A DNA stretch of 20,435 nt, from positions 1 through 20,435 of the IMG/VR virus record IMGVR_UViG_3300029286_003660; one strand, written 5' to 3'. Position 1 is the first letter of the stretch; every line of letters starts with the position of its first letter. Below are positions 1 through 4,973 of this stretch, one piece after another. The position numbers and the translations under genes were made by a program. The stretch comes from a virus. Below the pieces are notes generated by a model that worked only from the letters and a program-made list of their open reading frames with translations, ran no database searches and was not told the DNA's origin.

Positions 1-366
1 CGTAAGAAGGCTTGGGCGTTAGTTTCTGAATATGTCCGTAGGTCAGCCGCCAATGAACACGGCATAGTTTTATGCTTTACTTGCGGCAAGCCCCATATGT
101 GGACGGATATGGATTGCGGACATTACATCCATAAAGACTGCCTTGATTATGATTTGGTAAACCTTCATCCTCAATGCGGCTATTGTAACCGGCGCTTACA
201 CGGTAATAGGGGGATATACGCTGAAAGACTAATCGCAGAATATGGAGAAGCTACTATCTCGGAGTTAAGGGTGCGTTCTGAAAAAGTAAAGAAATTTAAC
301 ATTACAGAACTTGAAGAAATAATAGGGAAATACAAAACACTTTTAAAGGAGCTTCCCAATGGATGA
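1..366 (+). CDS. ninG: NinG/Rap-like recombination protein, 5' partial
   Basis: The reading frame is open from base 1, so the N-terminus lies outside the window; 121 C-terminal residues are visible. The pattern matches the lambda NinG (Rap) family: a first cysteine pair (LCFTCGK, residues 25-31), then MDCGHYIHK, then NLHPQCGYCNRRLHGN with a second CxxC, then a YG...ELR tail. NinG/Rap is a branched-DNA endonuclease that acts on recombination intermediates in phage recombination. The internal ATG at 97 is not the real start, because conserved sequence (KKAWALVSEYVRRSAA) lies upstream of it. The end carries AAAGGAG (about 346), which can serve a 16-codon ORF starting at 359. Family assignment is confident; activity is inferred. 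Confidence 0.88.
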   Translation, partial: RKKAWALVSEYVRRSAANEHGIVLCFTCGKPHMWTDMDCGHYIHKDCLDYDLVNLHPQCGYCNRRLHGNRGIYAERLIAEYGEATISELRVRSEKVKKFNITELEEIIGKYKTLLKELPNG

Positions 367-409
367 AGTGAGAAAGGTATTGGAAGAATTAACTAAGGAG
401 GGAGTATGA
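359..409 (+). CDS. 16-aa mini-ORF linking ninG to the repeat protein
   Basis: ATG at 359 overlaps the ninG stop, has a strong AAAGGAGC site 6-7 nt upstream, and reads 16 codons ([16 protein letters not shown]) to a TGA whose ATGA overlaps the start of the next gene at 406. The charged, helix-like peptide and the tight coupling resemble a real phage micro-gene. It may instead be only a translational bridge delivering ribosomes to the repeat gene, which also has its own AAGGAGGGAGT site inside this ORF. No family is recognised. Confidence 0.4.
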   Translation: MDEVRKVLEELTKEGV

Positions 410-978
410 AATACAAATTAACAAAAGTAACAAAAGAGTGGTGTGGAGTTACCTTATTTCAAATTGAAGCACTTACATCTTTTGGTAATATCAAGAAGGG
501 TGATAAAGGTGGATTTATTGAAAAAGAAAGTAATTTAAGTCAGTATGACGACGCTTGGGTGTATGGCAACGCTCAGGTGTCTGACGACGCTTGTGTGTTT
601 GGCAACGCTCGGGTGTCTGGCAACGCTCAGGTGTCTGACGACGCTTGGGTGTATGGCAACGCTCAGGTGTCTGACGACGCTCAGGTGTCTGGCAACGCTC
701 GGGTGTCTGGCAACGCTCAGGTGTCTGACGACGCTCGGGTGTCTGGCAACGCTCAGGTGTCTGGCAACGCTCGGGTGTTTGGCAACGCTCAGGTGTCTGG
801 CAACGCTCAGGTGTATGGCAAATTAAAATTAACACTTGGTTTTTTCTTTGGTTTGCGTTACCAAAAAGAAGAAATTAAATATGTAAAATTAGATGATGAT
901 TATGAAATCATTTGTAAAGGCGATATAAAAATTGAAGAAGATAAACCAGGGAGAGAGATAAAAGGCGTGGATATATGA
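406..978 (+). CDS. Hexapeptide-repeat (left-handed beta-helix-like) phage protein
   Basis: This 190-aa protein has a three-part layout. Residues 1-46 are an N-terminal region ending [17 protein letters not shown], which caps the repeats. Residues 47-136 are fifteen perfect-length hexapeptides of the form [S/Y/F][G/D][N/D]A[Q/R/W/C]V. Residues 137-190 are a charged C-terminus. Six-residue repeats with a small residue and V at fixed positions are the signature of left-handed beta-helix proteins. Similar phage proteins and the E. coli YdcK type share the GDKGGFIE...L start, but the cellular role of these phage versions is not established. Repeats carrying DDA and GNA alternate. The start has AAGGAGGGAGT just upstream and overlaps the 16-aa ORF by ATGA. 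The enzymatic acyl/acetyl-transferase reading is not supported by any visible active site. Confidence 0.8.
   Translation: MKYKLTKVTKEWCGVTLFQIEALTSFGNIKKGDKGGFIEKESNLSQYDDAWVYGNAQVSDDACVFGNARVSGNAQVSDDAWVYGNAQVSDDAQVSGNARVSGNAQVSDDARVSGNAQVSGNARVFGNAQVSGNAQVYGKLKLTLGFFFGLRYQKEEIKYVKLDDDYEIICKGDIKIEEDKPGREIKGVDI
544..813 (+). repeat. Tandem array of fifteen 18-bp units
   Basis: Fifteen contiguous 18-bp units built on ggcaacgctcaggtgtct or its tgacgacgct variant, each coding one hexapeptide. Units are near-identical at DNA level, including at silent positions, which suggests recent expansion by slippage or unequal recombination. The array has no stop codon in several frames, which creates long shadow ORFs on both strands. 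Confidence 0.95.
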
Positions 979-1109
979 AATCACAACATAATTTTTATAA
1001 CACCGCCCTCCTCGCCATAGACAAACTCTACAAAGAGAAGTTTTTAAGGATGGTAGAAAAATGTAAGGAATATGATTTCAGACACCAAGTTTATCCGGAA
1101 AGAAAGTAA
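975..1109 (+). CDS. Hypothetical 44-aa protein
   Basis: ATG at 975 overlaps the stop of the repeat-protein gene as ATGA, a coupling used throughout this window. It encodes 44 residues, starting [20 protein letters not shown] and ending HQVYPERK before TAA. It is basic and mostly helical looking, with no recognised domain. The last codons overlap a second, frame-broken ORF (1072-1153). It could be intact, or the front part of a gene whose tail is out of frame. Confidence 0.5.
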   Translation: MKSQHNFYNTALLAIDKLYKEKFLRMVEKCKEYDFRHQVYPERK

Positions 1110-1153
1110 GCGTTGAATTGGATGGGAATAAGTATACGGCCACAATAGATTGA
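1072..1153 (+). pseudogene. Frame-broken small ORF (about 26 aa if one T is removed)
   Basis: The frame ending at the TGA of 1151-1153 reads SGKKVSVELDGNKYTATID, a clean beta-strand-like ending, but it has no start codon after the upstream stop at 1073. An ATG at 1072 with AAGGA just before it lies one base out of frame. Removing one T from the TTT at 1076-1078 would give a continuous MIQTPSLSGKK...TATID peptide. I read it as a small gene broken by a single-base insertion, either real or a consensus error. No function is assigned. Confidence 0.35.
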
Positions 1154-1300
1154 TTGTTCTTAAATAACCTGGGGGAGTTTGTGGCGTGGGAACGCAGTAC
1201 TTAGCGGTATTAGTAAGCAAAGAGCATCTTACACCTCCTTATGGCTTCTGCCATCTATGCTATTCAAAATAGCAGGAGATTATGCTTACTGCCAAGCTCT

Positions 1301-1317
1301 CCCAGATAAAATATGGG
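1301..1317 (+). repeat. 17-nt repeat copy 1 at RNA domain boundary
   Basis: cccagataaaatatggg matches 1413-1429 in 16 of 17 positions. It bridges the 3' strand of the domain 1 helix and the 5' strand of the domain 2 helix, and could itself pair as ccca/tggg. Confidence 0.85.
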
Positions 1318-1412
1318 CAAGGTTAACACCTAAACTCTCTAAGCGGTTATATCTCTAAGACAGCTGTTAATGAGATGAGCTGGAAGCGGGGGAAGGGCTG
1401 CGAAAGCAGTAG

Positions 1413-1429
1413 CCCAGCTAAAATATGGG
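1413..1429 (+). repeat. 17-nt repeat copy 2 at RNA domain boundary
   Basis: cccagctaaaatatggg, one mismatch from copy 1. It bridges the end of domain 2 and the first bases of the tRNA-like acceptor helix, which is the equivalent position one domain later. Confidence 0.85.
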
Positions 1430-1504
1430 GCTGTGGCACTCTTATAAAGTGCGATAGGTAAAGCAGGATAGCATCCTGAACTGGTTCAAATCCAGCCAGC
1501 CCCT
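1427..1504 (+). tRNA. tRNA-like domain, non-canonical (possible degenerate tRNA)
   Basis: A perfect 7-bp acceptor-like helix (ggggctg/cagcccc) and a T-arm of four pairs around TTCAAAT (1485-1491) are tRNA hallmarks. The length, 77 nt plus a T discriminator, is slightly long. The middle does not fold cleanly. One D-arm option (gcac/gtgc, 1436-1452) lacks the GG of a D-loop; another (tgc/gca, 1450-1465) has gataGGTAaa but leaves 16 unpaired bases before it. The best anticodon-like hairpin, 1464-1478, has the 7-base loop atagcat, which would place AGC (Ala) after T33, but the variable loop would then be almost absent. No CCA is encoded. It may be a decayed tRNA, a tRNA containing indels, or a tRNA mimic inside the larger RNA. 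Confidence 0.4.
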
Positions 1505-1524
1505 AAACTAAAAAGGAGTGAAGA

Positions 1525-1668
1525 ATGAACGAACGCAAAGCAAAATCAATCCGTAAGCAGTTATTTAGTGAGGGAATAGTAATCAAGGCAGAGCCTTATT
1601 CCCAACAAGGCAATCAGGTAATATCAAGCAAGGGTAGAAGAATTTATCAGAAGCGGAAAGGCAGATAA
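1525..1668 (+). CDS. Hypothetical basic 47-aa protein
   Basis: ATG at 1525 follows a strong aaaaaGGAGtgaag site directly after the structured RNA. It reads 47 residues rich in K and R, ending KGRRIYQKRKGR before TAA. The charge would fit nucleic-acid binding, but no motif is recognised. It is the first gene of a new run of small genes. Its Shine-Dalgarno site is only 8-20 nt past the tRNA-like 3' end, so RNA processing there could leave a short leader on its mRNA (inference). Confidence 0.65.
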   Translation: MNERKAKSIRKQLFSEGIVIKAEPYSQQGNQVISSKGRRIYQKRKGR

Positions 1669-1670
1669 GG

Positions 1671-1790
1671 ATGAAAGGAAAATGTAAACACGAATTAGAC
1701 CAGGGTTACGAAAGTTGGTGTGAAAAACACCAGCAATTTCTTTCTGGCTCTACCTGTGAGAATTGCGCCGATTACGAAGAGGCAAAATAA
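1671..1790 (+). CDS. Hypothetical 39-aa cysteine-containing mini-protein
   Basis: It starts 2 nt after the previous stop, with AAGG immediately before the ATG. The 39 residues include C5, C17, a C29-x2-C32 pair, and H7 and H20, arranged like a very small zinc-binding module (CKHE...SWCEKH...CENC). No family is recognised. It stops with TAA at 1790, three bases before the next start. Coding status is supported by spacing and cysteine placement, not by homology. Confidence 0.6.
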   Translation: MKGKCKHELDQGYESWCEKHQQFLSGSTCENCADYEEAK

Positions 1791-1792
1791 TA

Positions 1793-2233
1793 ATGGAAAA
1801 ATATTGTGTATCGCTTGAAATCGCTAAGAAGTTAGTGGAGGCTGGATGGAAGAAGGAAACGGAGTTTTGTTATAAAGTTAATATAGTTTTACCTACTAAT
1901 GGTTTTACGGAGGTGTGTGAGTATGAAATAATCTCTAAAGATAAAATAAAACCGAAAAAAAGAGTTGAATTCTACCCCGCCCATCTCTCCGATGAAATTT
2001 TGGAGGAGTTTCCGGATAGCATTAAAGAATATAAATTTTATATTTTTAAAGATGAGCGTGGATATGGAGTTGGATATAGCACGGATGATGAAAATGAAGA
2101 ACATAGAGTTTTAGGGCAAAAAGAAAATGAAAGAGATAACGAAATTCCATTTATAGAAAAATCTTTACCCAACGCTTTAGCCCTAATGTATATCTATCTA
2201 AAATCCAATAACTTATTAGAAGGGGGGAAGTAG
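1793..2233 (+). CDS. Conserved phage hypothetical protein (146 aa)
   Basis: The chosen start is ATG 1793, behind GAAGAGG at 1776-1781. An in-frame ATG 30 bases upstream would overlap the previous gene and is less likely. The N-terminus (CVSLEIAKKLVEAGWKKETEF), the central PAHLSDEILEEFPDSI and the C-terminal SLPNALALMYIYLKSNNLLE form a pattern I recognise from many phage and prophage hypothetical proteins of 120-150 aa, whose function is unknown. There is no signal peptide or membrane segment. The gene ends TAG one base before the next. Confidence 0.8.
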   Translation: MEKYCVSLEIAKKLVEAGWKKETEFCYKVNIVLPTNGFTEVCEYEIISKDKIKPKKRVEFYPAHLSDEILEEFPDSIKEYKFYIFKDERGYGVGYSTDDENEEHRVLGQKENERDNEIPFIEKSLPNALALMYIYLKSNNLLEGGK

Positions 2234-2234
2234 G

Positions 2235-2474
2235 ATGAAAAAGATTGAACTAATACCACCGGACAAGAAACAATGTCAAGCTGAGCAGTTAATAGGGGGG
2301 TCTTTTTCACTTGGTAGACCTTACTATAAACGGTGTAATAAAAAACCAGTTGTTATAATTACTGAAACTAAAAAACCGTATGGTTCAATGTCTTTATGTG
2401 CAGATTGTTTAGTAGTTGCCTCAAAACAACTTGGTAAAAAATTTACAATAAATAACCTCGAAGAACTTAAATGA
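2235..2474 (+). CDS. Hypothetical 79-aa Cys-rich protein, possible zinc ribbon
   Basis: GGGGGGAAG lies just upstream of the ATG. The 79 residues carry C14, C34, C55 and C58 (KKQCQAE, YKRCNKK, LCADC), the spacing of a one-zinc ribbon that pairs two split cysteines with a closing CxxC. The stop region overlaps the next gene's ATG by 4 nt. Proteins of this layout are common in phage early regions, but no activity is known to me. Confidence 0.7.
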   Translation: MKKIELIPPDKKQCQAEQLIGGSFSLGRPYYKRCNKKPVVIITETKKPYGSMSLCADCLVVASKQLGKKFTINNLEELK

Positions 2475-2884
2475 ACACAAAAGAGATTGAGGAAGCGGTA
2501 AAGTCATTAACTCTAGTTACGGGAATTACGAAAGATGGAACTGGATTTTTAAACAGAAAAGCATTAGACACTGCATTAAAAGTTATGCAAGAATATTTAG
2601 CGGTGAAGGGATTGCCGGAAGGAAAAGAAGAAAAACACGATGGTTCTGGAAATAATCTTTGTCAGTATAGTGAAGCTAAGTCTTTCAACCAAGCCCTCCA
2701 CCTTTGTAAGCTTGCCCTACTCAAAAAAGAAGCGGAGTGGAAGGAGAAGATACCGAGTGAGGAAGAAATGAATGAATTTTTACAGATTTATTTTTCCAAT
2801 AAATTACAGGATAAAGAAGTAAGGTTTAACACTAGAGATTTAGCCACTGTCATTCGTAAGATGCTTGAAGAAAGGATAAAGTGA
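2471..2884 (+). CDS. Hypothetical 137-aa protein
   Basis: It begins in an ATGA overlap with the preceding gene. It is predicted mostly helical and charged, with an N-terminal stretch (NTKEIEEAVKSL), a Gly/Lys-rich linker near residues 50-62, and a C-terminal helix ending TVIRKMLEERIK. There are no catalytic motifs and no membrane segment. The 3' end (2870-2884) encodes ERIK-stop and also supplies AAAGGA plus the GTGA start of the next gene. Confidence 0.7.
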   Translation: MNTKEIEEAVKSLTLVTGITKDGTGFLNRKALDTALKVMQEYLAVKGLPEGKEEKHDGSGNNLCQYSEAKSFNQALHLCKLALLKKEAEWKEKIPSEEEMNEFLQIYFSNKLQDKEVRFNTRDLATVIRKMLEERIK

Positions 2885-3162
2885 AAATTCTAATCTTAAT
2901 ATTTTTTATCTTTATGACAATTGGTTATACGAGCGGTCTAATAAAAAGAACTAAATCTCTGGAAGAAGAAAACATCTACTTAAGGCACTTCTATGAAAAT
3001 AAACCTACCAAAATTGTTAATAGTTCTGAAATAAAAAAGGATAGAATTACTTGGTTAGCTTTTCCAGTTTCTACTTCTATCAGAAGAGTTTGCAAAATAG
3101 AATGGGTAAATCCAAAAACTAAGGAAGTAGAGGGATTTGAAATACCCGAAAGGATGAGATGA
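2881..3162 (+). CDS. Small N-terminally anchored membrane protein
   Basis: GTG start at 2881 in a GTGA overlap, with AAAGGA 6-7 nt upstream. Residues 3-19 are strongly hydrophobic (ILILIFFIFMTIGYTSG), followed by KRTKSLEEE, so the topology is one membrane helix or uncleaved signal anchor with a soluble 70-residue tail. The helix after it (LEEENIYLRHFYEN) could be a short coiled coil. The function is unknown; an outward-facing accessory or superinfection-type role is only a guess. Confidence 0.7.
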   Translation: MKILILIFFIFMTIGYTSGLIKRTKSLEEENIYLRHFYENKPTKIVNSSEIKKDRITWLAFPVSTSIRRVCKIEWVNPKTKEVEGFEIPERMR

Positions 3163-3320
3163 GAAACTGGATTATAGTGCTTAAGAAGGTTAGGAAGATA
3201 ATTCATGAGCAAGGTACGGATTCAACTCTTCTTCAAGCTAAATATGTAACAGACTTTATAAGAAAGAATTTTAAGCCAAAGAAAAAGAGCAAGGTATTTT
3301 TGGAAGAAAGGATGAGATGA
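3159..3320 (+). CDS. Hypothetical 53-aa basic protein
   Basis: ATGA overlap with the previous gene, preceded by GAAAGGATGAG. It encodes 53 residues from MRNWIIVLKKVRKIIHEQG to FLEERMR. It is very lysine-rich in the second half (KPKKKSK). No known domain. Its 3' end repeats, base for base over 15 nt, the 3' end of the preceding gene (3148-3162 and 3306-3320), including the start codon of the next gene. Confidence 0.6.
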   Translation: MRNWIIVLKKVRKIIHEQGTDSTLLQAKYVTDFIRKNFKPKKKSKVFLEERMR

Positions 3321-3448
3321 CGCTATTCCAATGGTTACTATTAGCTTTCTTTGCGGTCTGTGTAGTTGTAATCTTAGGGCTTATGTGGTTATTCGGAGGA
3401 AATGAGGAAGGGGAGTATGCTCACCCAAGCGATGAAAGGGGGATATAG
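3317..3448 (+). CDS. 43-aa single-pass membrane protein
   Basis: ATGA overlap again, with GAAAGGATGAG as ribosome site. Residues 3-27 are continuous hydrophobic sequence (FQWLLLAFFAVCVVVILGLM...WLF), followed by an acidic polar tail (NEEGEYAHPSDERGI). The layout matches many phage micro-membrane proteins. It is too small for a canonical class I holin. The stop TAG overlaps the next GTG by one base. Confidence 0.6.
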   Translation: MTLFQWLLLAFFAVCVVVILGLMWLFGGNEEGEYAHPSDERGI

Positions 3449-3531
3449 TGGAACTTTATTTAGATACGGCTTTGATATTTCTTGTAGCTGGATTGTTCTT
3501 TGAGTTAGGAAGAAGGTTAATTAAGAAGTAA
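3448..3531 (+). CDS. 27-aa membrane mini-protein
   Basis: GTG start sharing a base with the upstream TAG, behind AAAGGGGGATA. The 27 residues hold one hydrophobic stretch (LDTALIFLVAGLFFEL) and a basic end (GRRLIKK), which predicts an N-out/C-in or surface helix by the positive-inside rule. It is short enough that chance must be considered, but the ribosome site and 1-nt coupling favour translation. Confidence 0.5.
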   Translation: MELYLDTALIFLVAGLFFELGRRLIKK

Positions 3532-3556
3532 CATCAACTTGGAGTAACAATACCTA

Positions 3557-3775
3557 ATGGGTAAAACTTCTTTTTGTCTTGATTGCGATAAACGAAGTAC
3601 CTGTAAAGAAATATGTCCAGAGTTAGAGAAAACATTACCAAAACCGAGAAGTGGGGGGAATAGTAAGGAGTTCCCGACTAACAACATTGACGAGGTAGCT
3701 ATTAAATGGGCTTTAGGAAGGAGAGGGAGGAGAAAGCCAAACTATCTTTATAACGACAATTACGAACTATCTTAA
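3557..3775 (+). CDS. Cys-cluster protein resembling truncated sigma-like phage regulator
   Basis: ATG at 3557 with GGAGTAA 10 nt upstream; 72 aa. Residues 7-20 carry CLDCDKRSTCKEIC followed by PELEKTLPKP. I associate this cluster with small phage proteins that continue into a sigma-70 region 4-type helix-turn-helix after a YxDN(W/Y)E segment. Here that segment is present (YNDNYELS) but the protein stops exactly there, and the convergent gene begins. The DNA-binding part is therefore absent, lost or encoded elsewhere. It ends in a 9-nt tail-to-tail overlap with the - strand gene at 3767. The family link is from memory and moderate. Confidence 0.6.
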   Translation: MGKTSFCLDCDKRSTCKEICPELEKTLPKPRSGGNSKEFPTNNIDEVAIKWALGRRGRRKPNYLYNDNYELS

Positions 3776-4072
3776 GAAATCTTTAAGGGCTAGTGCGATA
3801 TCGTTTACTATCTGAATAAATTCTTTGTGGTCAAAGTTAAATAGGAAGTTTTCATTACCGTCCATTCCGCCATATTGTTCATAGCGACAATCTCTACAGG
3901 AAAGTATAGCCTCAATTACCTCGTGTAAAAATATGGGAACTACATTGGACGGATTACCCGTTCCTACCTCCAATAGTAGTTTGTCAGACCAGAACCTTCC
4001 TCCACTGTATTTATTATTACTTTTTACTTTCCACTCTTGACCACCGATTATAACCTTCTTAGGTATTTTCAT
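3767..4072 (-). CDS. Small HExxE putative metalloprotein
   Basis: This 101-aa protein starts MKIPKKVIIGGQEWKVK, typical of a phage family with a beta-rich N-terminus, and carries FLHEVIEAIL at residues 48-57. That is a helical HExxE motif, and a later H appears in FDHKEFIQIVNDIALALKD. The pattern is that of small SprT/ImmA-like zinc peptidase folds, but a full HExxH is absent, so it may bind metal without being a protease. The CRDCRY pair could add a site. It is the last gene of the leftward operon. AAGGT lies before the ATG and it overlaps the upstream gene by 4 nt. Confidence 0.7.
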   Translation of the reverse strand: MKIPKKVIIGGQEWKVKSNNKYSGGRFWSDKLLLEVGTGNPSNVVPIFLHEVIEAILSCRDCRYEQYGGMDGNENFLFNFDHKEFIQIVNDIALALKDFLR

Positions 4073-4296
4073 TTTTTATACCTTACTTCTCCAACAAAAT
4101 ACTTTCTTAAAAAATTAAGAACTTTATTGTCAAAATTATAATTTGGTTTATGGAGAATAAAAACCTGAAACCTCCAGATAGTTTCTACAATTATATCGTC
4201 GCATATCCACCTTCTTAGAGATTGTGGAAAAGGATGATGGGGGTAGGGGAGAGACCATTTAATCTTACGCAAACAATTGCTTATTTTACTTATCAT
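4069..4296 (-). CDS. Hypothetical 75-aa protein
   Basis: I place the start at ATG 4296, not the in-frame TTG at 4314. The ATG forms an ATGA overlap with the newly found 33-aa gene, and AAGGA lies 4 nt upstream. The 75 residues are aromatic- and proline-rich (SLPYPHHPFPQSLRRW) and basic towards the C-terminus (FLRKYFVGEVRYKK). No domain is recognised. The ATGA overlap with the HExxE gene shows translational coupling. Confidence 0.6.
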   Translation of the reverse strand: MISKISNCLRKIKWSLPYPHHPFPQSLRRWICDDIIVETIWRFQVFILHKPNYNFDNKVLNFLRKYFVGEVRYKK

Positions 4297-4394
4297 ATAG
4301 TCCTTAAATACCAAAATCCTTCGCTGTCTGTATAGATAATCAGTCTATATCTCTCTTCAAATACGCCATTATAAATTATTTGTAATTTTTCCAT
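4293..4394 (-). CDS. 33-aa mini-protein
   Basis: The ORF (MEKLQIIYNGVFEERYRLII then YTDSEGFWYLRTI) overlaps the end of the previous gene out of frame by 26 nt and ends in an ATGA overlap with the next ATG at 4296. Alternating hydrophobic and polar residues suggest two or three beta strands. The ribosome site is weak, so it probably depends on re-initiation. No family is known. Confidence 0.5.
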   Translation of the reverse strand: MEKLQIIYNGVFEERYRLIIYTDSEGFWYLRTI

Positions 4395-4533
4395 TACCGT
4401 TACTTACTACGTCAAGTGTTTTAAGTGGCTTTAAGAACACTGGCTTAGAACAGGAAAAACAACAATAGGGGTAGTTTTTACAACACTTGCCACAACTTAA
4501 AATTTCATCAATGGTTCTTTTTTTCTTTTTCAT
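4369..4533 (-). CDS. 54-aa lysine/cysteine-rich protein
   Basis: The start chosen is ATG 4533, with AAGGG 7-8 nt upstream. A longer in-frame start at 4623 would run through a better-looking zinc-ribbon gene in another frame. The 54 residues begin MKKKKRTIDEILSCGKCC and include CCFSC, so six cysteines lie within residues 14-29, a likely metal site. The remainder (KPLKTLDVVSNGNGKITNNL) is featureless. It overlaps both neighbours by 26 nt. Confidence 0.5.
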   Translation of the reverse strand: MKKKKRTIDEILSCGKCCKNYPYCCFSCSKPVFLKPLKTLDVVSNGNGKITNNL

Positions 4534-4657
4534 AACAACCCTTACACCTGTATTCATTCCCTTTTTGGACAAATACCTTTTTTTCTCCGCATTTACATAC
4601 TGGGTCTTTCTGGTGTGAAGCATAAACGCTAAATGACTTTTGTAGGAACTTTGTCAA
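4508..4657 (-). CDS. 49-aa zinc-ribbon protein with TTG start
   Basis: TTG at 4657 is preceded by GAGGAG with 4-5 nt spacing, inside the end of the TSCPD gene (29-nt overlap). The 49 residues contain C21-K-C23 (DPVCKCGEKKVFVQKG) and C38-x2-C41 (YRCKGCYEKE), a compact zinc-ribbon knuckle pair with strands between. This frame is far more protein-like than the longer frame covering the same bases. Nucleic-acid or protein binding is probable, but no partner is known. Confidence 0.6.
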   Translation of the reverse strand: MTKFLQKSFSVYASHQKDPVCKCGEKKVFVQKGNEYRCKGCYEKEKKNH

Positions 4658-4973
4658 GGAACTCCTCTTTTAATACCTGGGCTACCCCATCAGGGCAACT
4701 CCGGCAGTGGTTTTTGTTTGCTGGCATAGCATTACAATAGTGTCCTGCTATAGCCTTAATAATCAGTTTTATGTCCTTCTCTCCTTCTGCCCTACTACGG
4801 AGAGCGAAGGTAAGCAGGTCTTGGAGGGCATAAGCATAAGAACACCCGCAATCGTTGGTTTTTGACGGCGGGTGAAGAAGAACAGAGGCGAACTCCCCTT
4901 CCTCTTTTCGATTTATAATAATATAGATATTCTCATTGTTACAGGTTTTACGGATATAAGTCTTAGATGTCAT
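4629..4973 (-). CDS. TSCPD-domain protein
   Basis: This 114-aa protein matches the stand-alone TSCPD domain, which is also found at the C-terminus of B12-dependent ribonucleotide reductases. It has an N-terminal strand region, then DCGCSYAYALQDLLTFALRS (residues 41-60), then IIKAIAGHYC, then NHCRSCPDGVAQVL (88-101). C42, C44, C80, C90 and C93 are candidate zinc ligands. In phages the lone domain has no proven activity. A link to nucleotide metabolism or DNA binding is suggested by its family and its neighbour, the exonuclease with which it is coupled by ATGA. Hydrophilic, no membrane part. Confidence 0.75.
   Translation of the reverse strand: MTSKTYIRKTCNNENIYIIINRKEEGEFASVLLHPPSKTNDCGCSYAYALQDLLTFALRSRAEGEKDIKLIIKAIAGHYCNAMPANKNHCRSCPDGVAQVLKEEFLDKVPTKVI

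Larger units (their letters stand above)
1169..1504 (+). ncRNA. Candidate structured RNA, three helix-closed domains with tRNA-like 3' end
   Basis: There is no credible ORF between about 1154 and 1524, yet paired segments are dense. Domain 1 is closed by a 13-bp helix, 1169-1181 with 1293-1305. Inside are a hairpin 1184-1195 with a GGGA (GNRA) loop, a hairpin 1196-1200/1207-1211, an 8-bp helix 1212-1219/1283-1290, a helix 1235-1239/1274-1278, and hairpins at 1241-1254 and 1259-1273. Domain 2 is closed by 1314-1318/1412-1416 and holds 1351-1355/1372-1376, 1378-1382/1415-1419 (competing at its edge with the closing helix) and a GAAA-capped hairpin 1398-1409. Domain 3 is closed by the 7-bp helix 1427-1433/1497-1503 and contains a TTCAAAT T-loop. 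Domains are joined by A/T-rich linkers containing taaaata. Phages are known to carry large ornate RNAs (GOLLD, ROOL) near tRNAs; this one is shorter and I cannot match it to either. The helices were found by eye; covariation is untested. Confidence 0.6.

Noticed and set aside
544-813. CRISPR array
   Set aside because: Units are contiguous 18-bp coding repeats with no spacers.
515-835. Antisense ORF of repeated TPERCQ units, and a second + frame of repeated ATLRCL units, over the hexapeptide array
   Set aside because: An 18-bp repeat without stops automatically opens other frames. The 406-978 frame has the ribosome site, a normal N- and C-terminus and a known repeat type.
1169-1504. tmRNA
   Set aside because: The 5' ggggctg and 3' cagcccc recall tmRNA ends, but there is no tag-peptide reading frame and no conserved tmRNA 5' sequence.
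3745-3800. Bidirectional terminator at the convergence point
   Set aside because: Only a 5-bp AT-rich stem (cttaa/ttaag) is visible, with no U-tract on either strand.
4297-4314. TTG start at 4314 for the 75-aa gene
   Set aside because: AAGGA would be only 2 nt away; ATG 4296 has the ATGA overlap and better spacing.
4534-4623. N-terminal extension of the 54-aa gene to ATG 4623
   Set aside because: The extension is lysine-rich filler, while the other frame there encodes a clean zinc ribbon with its own GAGGAG site.
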